Of a DNA stretch of 30,987 nt, positions 10,611 to 22,600 are shown in pieces. The first letter of the stretch is position 1. Every line of letters begins with the position of its first letter. Source of the DNA: Didymodactylos carnosus. Taxonomy: Eukaryota > Rotifera > Eurotatoria > Philodinida > Philodinidae. The stretch covers positions 1 to 30,987 of the forward strand of contig CAJNOQ010001495.1 in assembly GCA_905250885.1 (NCBI GenBank). The letters are read 5' to 3'. Made by a program: the position numbers and the translations under genes. A model generated the notes under the pieces. That model searched no databases and was not told the DNA's origin. It saw nothing but the letters and a program-made list of their open reading frames with translations.

Positions 10611-13600
10611 GTAGATATCTCGAAAATCTTTCCACATCGCCCACAGTTGTAGAAGTCAACCAAAACGTTTAATAGAATTAGTTGTAAACGACACTATGAT
10701 TGACAAACACATACATAGTTCCTGCATTATATGGATATCCTCTATTCTCGCTTTTATCCGCTTGGTACAAAAAAAGACCACATCTCACCGTTACACATTT
10801 CAGCTGCTAATGATACAACAGTAACTGTTGGAGCTGAGAATACAGTCGTCGGTGCGCAAACCACGGTCACAGATTCTGTTGTGGCAGCTGTAACAAATGA
10901 TTTGGCGACGGAAGCAGATGCTGGTGATACAAAGGCAGTAACAGTTTCCACTAGTCAAGCAGAAACAGTAACCGATAGACCAGAAGTTGAAAGAATTGCC
11001 ACCGTCCAAGCGCCTGATGCCAAAGCAGCTGCAGATGAAGAAGCTACTGATACAACGGAAGGAGCCCAGGAAGGAGAGACAACTTTGCCGCAAATAACAC
11101 TCATTGGAAGAGAAACATCCGCGTCAGGTAAAACACAAGTAATCATGGCTGGTATTGCACGTATGTGTCTGCACGTTATTATTGACGACGCATGAAAAAT
11201 ATTAAATGGGACATTTTCATCGTTCATTAATGGATTCAGCTGCAAGGGGGACATTTTTAATAATGTTAGATTCTTATTGCATGGATTTACAATGGCATGT
11301 CTGTTTTTTTCCACTTTTTTTTGTTACGTATTTGTTACATGTAAGCTCTTTTTGAAGATTTTTTTCGAAAGCAAAGAAACTTAGTTCTAATGTTTTCTTG
11401 TTGTTTGTTTTAGGCGATGAAACAAGTGGCGCCACCGGTAAGTTACCATGTTTTTTTCTTTCGTACAACAGATAAGATTTAGTAAGTTGTATAACAATAT
11501 AGTAGATTGTGTTTAAACAATACTTTCTTGTCATACCTGAGGAAACTGACCTTAAAAGTTCTAATACATATGAGACTAATGAGAAGCCTTTCCGATTGTT
11601 CTATGGTATATGTAAGAGAGAGATGTTAAACAATTCACATCCCATCAATCTAGATGCCAGCGTAACAGATGTAGATAATGCAATTACTGGAGTAACTGGT
11701 GATAATACCGCAGCTGCCACTGGTTTGACTGGAACATCAGAGGCTCCGGATGTAGCTGTGACAGGAGACACAACAGCCATAGGAGATGCAACAACAGCAG
11801 AAGACGATGGTGCATCAACGGGTGGAATTGGCACGACAGCAACCGAAGGTGCGGAAACTTCCGCTGGCACAGAAACAGAAGAAGCGGATGTACAGATTAC
11901 AACTGTTGAACAAGATTTAAATGAAACATCCACAATAGATACGACAGAGGACTTAGGGAATGACACAAGTACGGAACCTGGAAATGGAAAAAATGGTCAT
12001 CATACCACTGATGGGACGGAATCAACAGATAATGATACTAGTTCAACCGATTTGACGTCAACGGCTTTTACAATAGGTAGATTGAACAGGATGCATGCGT
12101 TGGTTGGTGCTTATTCCAGAATGGTGTGTTATTGCATGTGTTATTGTCTTGAAATGATAGAATGAAAATAATTATTGAATCAAGTATACATTGTTGCATG
12201 GCAATTTCATAGAGCGAAAAACCTAGCATCTTTCTTCTAGATATTAGATAAATAAGTATGAGATGAATTATCGAAAGTTCTTCTCTATAATATCATCATT
12301 CGTGTGAGGATAATGTTGTTAGTATATATAGCATATGTAGTTAAACCTTTTTTAAGTTTTTGCATGCGTTGATGTTCGATGTTTTTTCTAAGGAGAATCA
12401 TTTACAGTGAATATTCTGCTGTGGTTTAGTTTTATGAATAATCTCTTATTCTTTTGTTATTTTAGATACAAGCGAAGACGATCTTAATGGTAAGCATCGA
12501 TCATTTACATCTAGACTTCTTGAATGAAAATTGCATGACTTGAGATTTATTTTACATAATGACTCAAAATATTGCATTTTTATTAAGAGTGATTTCTAGT
12601 TTGATACTAATGATTTAAAAGGGAAACACACCATAAAAGTATATTTACCAGTTTAATTAAACATTATATATTAAATAGCAGCAAGAGTGATGATAATTAT
12701 TTTTTTTCTAAAGTTCAGTTACACCACTTTCCTGCTAAACTGTGACAGATGAGATGTCAGCATTACGTATAATGAATGTAACTAGTGCAACGTTCGTGTA
12801 AGCATAGTTGCATTCTAATCTTATTTATTTTCATATCTCTTCTTCATTTGAACATCAAAGCCTTTTCCATCATTGCTAAAAAAGAACATCTAACTAGATT
12901 TCGGTAGACGCTAGTATCGATGTGCATCTTCCCAAAGAGGACTACGAAAACAGCGATAACACGATTGAATCAACTACTACAGTAATACGAAGAAAACGAT
13001 AAATAACATCAACAACGATGATCGAGATAACAGAATATTACGATGACGAGGAAGACCGTCTAGTTTTAGATGAAGATTCAAAATTTGCACAAGCTATAAC
13101 TAGTATAAGTCAACCATTAATTACTCGTTCCAAATAGAAAAGGATATTATTGATGGTGATGTTGATAAATCAGTAGACGAGAAATCTATTGAGATTTAAG
13201 TTTCGACTAATGCTGTTAGAACCACCAACATTGTTTAAATTATAGTCGAACTAAAAATGAGATAGAGAGAGATAAATGAGACATATATTAAATTATATTT
13301 GTGTTCAATTTGTGTTTAATGCATTTAATGATGTACTCGCATGTTTATGCTATATTGCATGTGGATGTTATCTACAACGTGTTACATCTATTAAAGTCTG
13401 CGATTGATTATTTTTCTAGGAACCACTAGTACAAGCGAAGTTGACACAGGGTCAACAGGCAAGTAACAAAAAAAGTTTTCTATCTAGGTGAAATTGTAAA
13501 GACACACCCAAAAAGTTAAAGTAAAAAAAGTTTTTCTATTCGTTAAGCATAGAGTAATTTCTATAGCGAGAAATAGCTGAGACTATTTGATTGCTATGAT

Positions 13601-16600
13601 GTTACAGAGTTTGAGTCAATCGAAATTTGTATTATTAAAATGACGACTGTAAAGATAAAACTAACGAAATAATGAAGAAGTACACATCATTTACTCTGAT
13701 GGGGTATTTGCCATGATTATGTCCTATTAGAAGCTCAATGTGATGCCCATGATTTAGAATTGAGAAATACTGTTCAAAGGTTATTGAGATTAGGAAAGTT
13801 TATCCATTCATTAAAGGCAGCTGATTTTAGTGTTTATTAATATTTGATTATAATGACGGCCTGTAGAAAAGTTGTTGATAGCGATGATGTATTGATAGTG
13901 CACCAAATTAATAAGTGTGCGATAAATTAAATTACTATCTATAAGTTGTTATTACTTTTTAAGAATAATCCATACGTAGTTCGTATTTCATATAAAATGG
14001 TTTGCCACTCAAGTTTTACTATATAACTAGAAGAATATTAAGACGAATGACAAAAAGTATGTCAATTAGAGTGAAATATCGTAATTATCATGTTCAATGA
14101 AAATGAAAACAATTTATCCATTTTTTCAGTATGAGCTTATTCAATAGAACTATAAAATAATAATTAATACTTATCACAGTATCGCGTGTATAAAACTTAT
14201 AAACAGCAATATACTTTTGGTTGAAACTCAGTGACTTTCCTCTAATGAAACGTCCATAAATACAGAAGGATGACCAGTGACTTGAATTGAGTACCCTGAA
14301 AATATTTTGCGAACAAGAATATCTTCCAATATGAGATTGTTCTTTCTTTTATAGACACTGATGAACTAACAACACAACGACCAGGTCCTGTTGGTCCTTC
14401 TGGGACGGAACTTCGAGTTATTGTTACCCCGGACAATCTACAAGTTCAAATGGGACAAACACACACGCTCACTTGTACAGTTTACGGTGGCGGACCAGAC
14501 ACAACTCTTTATTGGATACAAGAGGAGCCGGAACGAGTACGCATATGCACATCTTTTACATTTATGTTACTTTATCGTTTTTTTCATTCATTAAGAGATA
14601 CGCAGTACTAGATCACGATGGTCCAGGAGAAAAACAGACATCAATGGCATCAGTAACATTAACATCTCGAATAACATTCAATGATCCAAGCAAAATTGGA
14701 AAATATACATGTTCTGCACAAGATCCATCTGGAAATTATGGACAAGCACCATTAACAATACAACTGGGAGGCCAACCAGATTACTATCGACCTGTACGTC
14801 CTGACGTTGGTCCAGCACCAGGTATAATACAAAAATACGAAAAATTGACTTTTTAGTCTTTCAATGCCATTAAAATTCAGTGGAAAAATTCACCAATCAT
14901 ATTGAAGCAATCTTCTTCTGATTTTAAATCCAGCACTCATAGACTATTCGTTACTTTCTGAATCTCACGAAGCATCTCTTATAAGAGCAAAATGTTACAA
15001 TCGAAAATAATTCTCTATTTATCATTTCTCTTCCTTATCATTTCTATTAGTACCCGGGAGCCGTTATTTACGTATCGTAACACCAGCAATGGCTGAAGGT
15101 GATTATGTTGAAATTCGATGTGAAGGGGCATCGGAGGAAGATGCGGGATATGTTCAATGGTATTTTAACGGAAGAGTAAGTAATAGTATCAACGTCAAAA
15201 AGTGAGAAATAAACAAGTAAATATTTCTTCTCTTTAGCAACTAACAACCGACGAACAACCATTGTATCCAAGAGGAAATGTTTTACACGTTCGACCCATC
15301 TCTCGACCATATTTGGGCAATTATCGTTGCTCAATACCAGACAAAGGTTATTCGGATGCAAATAGTGTTATACAATTTGGAGGTATATGAAGTAATTGAT
15401 CATGAAATTTCACTTTAGTTTATACGCATTTTGAAATTATAGGACCATCAACAGTAACAGAACCACCAAGACGAGGTTCGTACTTGATTTATTTCCAAAG
15501 CTGAGTAATCTTTTGAGTTATTTTATAAGTGGGCATATCTTTCTTCAAATTCTACTTATTATAGTTCATAAAGCGCCTTTTTTCTTCAATAGGCTTTACT
15601 GTCACCATTATTATTGTGCAAGGACAAACATCTGAAGGTCAGGTGTCAGAAGGTAGTCCAGTAACCTTGGAAGCTCGACCAAGTCAATATGCAACACGTT
15701 ATCGATGGACATTTGCGCCCGCTAGAGTAAGCTTATCAATTTGTCTAGAAATAATATTGTTACTGTTCTCTATTTTCTATTTACAGAGTCCACAGTCCAC
15801 TAATGATCGAGGTTATAGTGAAAGACTTGAACTCCCAAGAGTTATTAGCGATGACAGTGGAGTGTATACAGTCGAAGCAACTAGTAATGATGGACAAGTA
15901 GCAAGAAACTCCATTAATCTCTATGTTGTCCGTAAGTATCAATGTCTGAAGAATGTCTTGTCTGTTTTTATCAATGTGCAAATAAAACAATGTTACTTTC
16001 AGGAAGAGTAGCACCTATTCAACCTGTTCAACCTGTTCAACCTGGACGATGCACGATCGATGAAGCTACCTGTCGTAATGGCCGATGTATTCCACGAGGT
16101 GCACTTTGTAATGGAGTCAACGATTGTGGAGATAATTCTGATGAGCAATGTGGACCACGAAGTAAGTAAAACTCGACTAATAGATCATGAGAGAAAAACA
16201 ATAATATATACTATTATTTTCAGCCGATGGTAGGACATCCGTTTCTCAACCTACATTGCTGTATACATTTACTCAAGGCTAAGATAAACTTTTATTCGCA
16301 GTTCTTGCACTATCATCCACCAGAATTGACAATATAGTAGCATGCCATCATTCGGCTTAATCCTCTGCTCGGTGAACCTTAGCTCTTTCTGAGAAAACCT
16401 TGTTGTGTTCCTCATTACAATTGGACTAAAATTGTAATAATAATGAAAAACACAGTTTTTTTATTATGACAGTCTTCGCCAATAATCTAAGAATAATCAT
16501 AGGAGGCGGCATGCATTCTATTTTTTTCAGCTTACTACTACACTGTTCTGTACCTACGATTAATTTAGAAATGCACGTTTCCTGGAATACTTTTTTGAGG

Positions 16601-19600
16601 ATACAGCTTGATAGTTTTCCTGAAATCTAGCTTATTTAAAGCATGAACTTTTAAATTTATTAATCAATGAATACAGCAGTAAATATTTTTCTTGCCTACA
16701 GGTGCAGATGGATGTCAACCAAATGAAATAGCTTGTACAAATCCAGGTCGTGGACGAAAATGTGTGCAGAAATTTTGGATGTGTGATGGTAAAATGGATA
16801 AACTTTTTCTTTTTGAATAGATAATAACAAAAGATAATTTCTTTTCTAGGTGATCGAGATTGTGATGATGGAAGTGATGAAAATCTTCGCTATTGTGGTA
16901 CATCTTGTTTCTTTTACTTGTTAGGGTGTGACTCAATGAAGTTTTTATTATTTTAGAATTATTACCTCGTCAACCATTCTGTAAACAAAGTGAATATCAT
17001 TGTGGGGGTGGAAACGGAACCGGAAATCAGCCAATTTGTATTCCAAGAAGTTTTCACTGTGATGGTTATGTCGACTGTCCAGATCGATCAGATGAACTTG
17101 GCTGTGGTATGTATTCCTTCATCAGGTTGTTGTTAATCGTCTACAATGATTTTCTTCCTTTTAGTTAAACCAGTTGTTGTCACAGCTCCTCAGCGTCAAA
17201 TTCACATCAATATTGGTCATACATTGCGTATTCAGTGTACAGCACGTGGATCTCCACCGCCATACATTAATTGGCGTTTAAATTGGGGACATGTGTGTGG
17301 TGATGGATCGGATAACGGTCGATGTACAATGAAACAAGAATATGATCGAAATGATCCCACACTCGTTATTGGTACCTTAGTTGTTGAAAGAGTCAATGTT
17401 CCAGACGGTGGTGCATATTCATGTGAAGCACTGAATAGTCAAGGATTTATATTTGGTATACCCGATGCTATTGTTGATGTTATCAGTAAGATACATTTTT
17501 TATCGTATTGATAGTAAAGATTAGAATTTATTTATTTATGATTAATAGTTGATCAACCCCCAAGACCACCGGTGACTGAACGCCCATGCTTTTGTAATGG
17601 ACACAGTACATCATGTAATCCTGATGGAATATGTCGAGTAAGCAGATATTCTATAGCATGAGTGCAATGTGTTGCTATGTCTTCTATGTAATTCTTTAGG
17701 ATTGTCGACATAATACATATGGGCCTCAATGTGAATACTGTTTACAGGGTTATGAAGGTGATGCTCGCCGAGGTACACCACAAGATTGTTATCCTGGAGC
17801 TCAAACTGCCCCACGTAAGTAAAATCTGCATTATTGTTAGACTTTATTGCTTAACTAACACGGCAACATCTTTTTAGAACGTTGTGATCCCTCTGGTACC
17901 TACCTGGAAAGAAATGGTCGTTGCATATGTAAATACAATGTTGAAGGAGACCGATGTGATCAATGTAAACGAAATAATTTCTATTTAAATCCACAAACAC
18001 CAAATGGATGTTTACCGTGCTTCTGCTCGGGAGTATCGAACGATTGTGTTGGATCGGATTGGCGACGTCGACCAGTAAGTCCAATAGTAAATCAATTTTC
18101 GCTGTCTAATATTTTTACCCTCAATAGCAACAATTACCATTAACTAATTGGAATGTTGTTCCGCGAAACTTTGGCACTGATCGTTGGGAAGGTAAAAATA
18201 ATATTCAAACACGACAAAACGGCGAATTGGCGTTGAATTTACAAACAACTGGTCGTCCAGCGGGTGACGTTCTTTATTGGAGTGCACCACGTCAAGCGTT
18301 AGGCGATTTAGTGACGTTATATGATGGAAATATTGTGGTTCATTTTACAAATGACGGAACGGGAGCACTGAATCGAGATGAATTTATTTGGATGAGAGGA
18401 AATAATATTGATCTTGTACACAAAATACCACCAGCAACGACTTTTCAACCAAATACAAATTCAACCTACAGTACACCGTGCAATGAGGTACGTTAACATT
18501 AGTGATCTTTAACGAAATATTTTTATATGTTCTATTGATTGTAGAGAACATTTACAAGAAAAGATGGTTCATTAATCGATCGAGAAAATATTCTTATGGC
18601 ATTATCGGATTTAGATACATTTTTGGTTAAAGCTAATTCGGCTGCAGGACAACGAACTGCGGTGTAAGTCAAATATATTCGTCGTTGTGACTACTGTGCT
18701 TTAAAAAATTTACTATTTTTTAGATTACGCGGTGTTACATTGAATCCAGCTACACGTGATGGTAATGGTGATGTTGCTCGAACAGTTGAAATGTGTACAT
18801 GTCCGGCCAATTACACTGGCCCGTCCTGTGAAGTAAGTGCTGATTTTACCTGTTTATAGCTTATTTAACATCGTACGATTTCTTCGTCAATCTAGAAATG
18901 TGCTGAAGGCTATGGCCGCCCTCATCCCTTAGTCGGCATTTATTTGGGCCAATGTTGGGGCTGTCGAGCATTATGTCATGAAAAAACTGACAGATGTGAT
19001 CATGAAACAGGCAAATGTATCGTAAGTAAACGATATGATTTCCTCAACTGAGAACGGATAAATTATCATTTTTGTTGCTATTACAGGGATGTAGTGGAAA
19101 TAGTGAAGGTGATCGATGTGAACGTTGTCAATCAGGCTATGTCATGCAAGGAAATCAATGTGTACCATGTATGACCTAAAATATACTACTAATCAGTAGA
19201 GTTTTTTATTTCTTCCGACTTAATATTTCGTTGAATTTAGACGGACAACAAGGACAATATGTTCCTTCACCTGGCTATGGTGCATCGTATTATCTCGATA
19301 ATGCACCATACAGTACTCAACAAGGTCCATTAAGAATTCAAGTTGAAAGTGGAAGAGATCGACCAATTCAATTTCAAGTTTTGGTATAAATAGTGGCAAT
19401 TTTTTCAGCGATTTGAGATCATTTGAGTAAAAAGTTCTATTTATTTTTAGAATGTTCAACCATTATCAGTTGTATGGGGTCGCACGGATGGTGGACCATT
19501 ACCATATGGAGTTACTCAAGAAGGAACTAACTTAGTGATAAGAAATCCAAATCCATCTGTGGCAGGAAATTATATATGTACAGTTCGATTACCAGATGGT

Positions 19601-22600
19601 AATAGTGATCGTGTACCAGTCACTGTAGAATATCAAGCAGGTAAGAACATCTTGCGCTCTCTCTTAAACACTATTTTCTGATTTCTATTAAATTTAAGGT
19701 CGTTATGCTCCACCGAGACCAAGCGCATATCCGGTATTTAGCCCACCAAGTCCATTAGAGATAGCTGCAGGTGATCAAGCAGTTATCAGGCTCGATCAAC
19801 CAAATGTAAGAAGAATGAGCAAAGCCTTTTTGAACTAACATGTAAGAACATTCTATCTGTTAGGCTCGTGTACAATGGAGAAAAGATGGCCAACCATCTT
19901 TACCACAAAATGTCTATCAAGATGGCAATAATTTACAGATTCAGCGTGCATCACCTGCTATTAGTGGAACATATCTCGCTGAAGTTTACTTGAACGGTGG
20001 AGCACCAACAATCGTTCCATATGAAATAAGAGTTCGATCAGCTCAACAGGGTGCCAACGGTAAGTTTTAAGTACTGTTTAAAAATGTTCCTATTCTTCGT
20101 CAAACGAGCATGTTTATACGCGCAAGACGTCAAAAATGAAAAGTGTCACGATAAATATACCTGACTTTATAGCGTTAACAGGTTGTAAATATGTTGTCTG
20201 TGTGTCAAGATCTTGAGTGAATCCATTCAAGATGTTGCAAGGTCTTAAGTGAAAAGTTTTGTTTTTATTTATGACAGCCATAGCCATCAGATATACGACC
20301 ATATAGAATCATAGATTCTTTCTTAAACAACTATGTTCAAGAAGGAAAAAAATTCAAAGTTATTCTAAGTGTGTATACTAACAGTGTATACTAACATAGA
20401 GGAGTAACGAAAACGAGATTAAAAAATAGGTCAAAATCAAGGCTTTTAGAGTAAAAAACTTCAACTTCTTCTCCTTTAGAGATACTAAAGGAGTTTCACA
20501 AAAATTCAAGAAGTCAAGATCTTGATTACAAGAAGTTTCATTAGGGTGATTTTTAAAATGAAACAAAAGAGAGAGCAAACGACCTGGGATGTAACTGTTT
20601 GTGTACGGTATACCTATACACTTTAAAGACTGTATATAATTGAATTATGATGAATGAAAAGATCTTTTATAATATTAATATTAAAGAAATGAATTGAAAA
20701 ATATTTTAATTTAAATTAACAAATGATCAAAAATCCTTTTTAAACACAATTATTTTAATTATCTTACATCTATGTTAGATTTAATACTAATTATTTCAAT
20801 CTATTAACTAGGCGGACCACCAAAAGTAACAATTCAACCAAGTACAATTAATCTTAAAGAAGGTCAACGAATGATTGTACAATATACCGTTAGTGTAAGT
20901 AACCCTTTTTGACGTATAAAATTCACGCATGAATCTATAGCATCAGTTCATTTTCTAATATTAAAATGCATTAATCATCATTATTTTTGTGGCCGTTCGA
21001 TTTCTAGTGTACGAAAAAAATTAGTCCTCTAAGCTGAAGTTAATTTTAAAAAAGAACTAGTAAAAGAGTAGTCAAATAATGTAGATGTAGGTGTGTGTGT
21101 AACCTAGTGGCTTTATTTACATCAGAGAATATCTTTTAAGCCTAAAGTGGAGTCTGAAAAAAATAAAACAGGTCTACTCTTAGTAGAATTTGCAGATCTC
21201 CATTGTCGAGATGGATAAGTAGGCATACGATAAATGGTATCATAATCTATATTAAAATAATAATTTTAACATTTAAATTGTGTACTCGAGTTTGTCATTA
21301 CCATATCTAAAACGATTATTAATTATAAATTCTGTTACTATTTTGTAGTCTGCCGATCAAATTAATGTGGTATGGACAAAATGGAATGGTCGAGAACATG
21401 TGCCAATTCCAAACATGTTCCGTGTTGAACCAAATCGTTTAATATTAGATCGTGCGACGGCAGATGCAGCTGGTGATTATCGTGTTCAAGTATCTAATCG
21501 TTATGGCTCTGATAAACAAGATCTTCGAATAACTGTTGAACGAACAGGAGGACGTACGTAAATAATCATGAAAAATATGTAAAATAATCATTTTCTTTCT
21601 TTCTTTCTTTCAGCACGACAAAATGATTTAGCATTAGCTCCACAAGTATCCATCCAACCTGAAACATATGAAGTTCGCTATGGTGAAAGAATAAATATAG
21701 TACCCATTATAAATGTACGTCTAGTGCTTAGTACTTAATAATTTTTCTTTTTTTCCTATAAAAATATTGTCAATTACTTTTTTAGTCTCCAGCGGAATAC
21801 AATGTTGTTTGGCTTAAAGATGGTTCGCGACAACTACCGGCTGGTGTTACCGTTGATCGTAACTCATTGAATGTACATGCCGAAGAAGCTGATGTAGCTG
21901 GTGATTACACAATTCAAGTAATAAATCAACACGCATCAGCAACAGCACCAGTTAAAATCAGATTTCTATCACGTACGTATAAAAAATTTTATGCATGAAT
22001 AATATCGTGTCACCAAATGAAAAAGAAAAAAAACAAAAAGTTAACGAGTTATCCTTACTATACAAATTCATTTGACATCTAATCTCCTAATAAATTCTTT
22101 GTACTTACCATAATAAATGATTTTTTTTGAGATAAATAAGTGTTTTTAAAGATATACTAAGCTTTTTTTGACATTATTCCTCATTTCTCTTTCGTTTTAG
22201 AACGTTCTTCAAGAATCAATAGACAATGGAGTTTCTCTTGAATTCTGAATTACTTTCTTCTTTAAAAGAACATATTATATATTCGTAAAAAAAGTCATTA
22301 TTTGATTATTCCATTAGTGTATACCTCATTTGATTCCAAAAATATCTCAGATTATTGTTATTGTTGATTACTCTTCTCTTTATTTGTCCTTTTTTATTTA
22401 GCGTGTATATGCTTGTAGCTAAAAATAAGTGTAGCTTTCAAAGATGTAGAACAGCGCTGCTTATATATATATATGTTTTTTTCACATATTATTTTGTGTT
22501 AAAACACACATACACATACCTCCATCATTTCCATCATTTGATTGCTGAATTAATAGGAAAAAAAGTTATTTGGTTGCTAATATGAGTCTTTTGTAGATTG

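Noticed and set aside
10754..11966. Four open frames on the minus strand over the Ser/Thr-rich exons (up to 121 codons)
   Set aside because: They mirror the codon bias of the Thr/Ala/Ser-rich plus-strand exons; they have no domain and cross the exon-intron borders of a consistent gene model.
22355..22585. 76-codon plus-strand frame in the long intron
   Set aside because: It is T-rich, contains a TA repeat and has no splice sites or domain; it is a chance frame.
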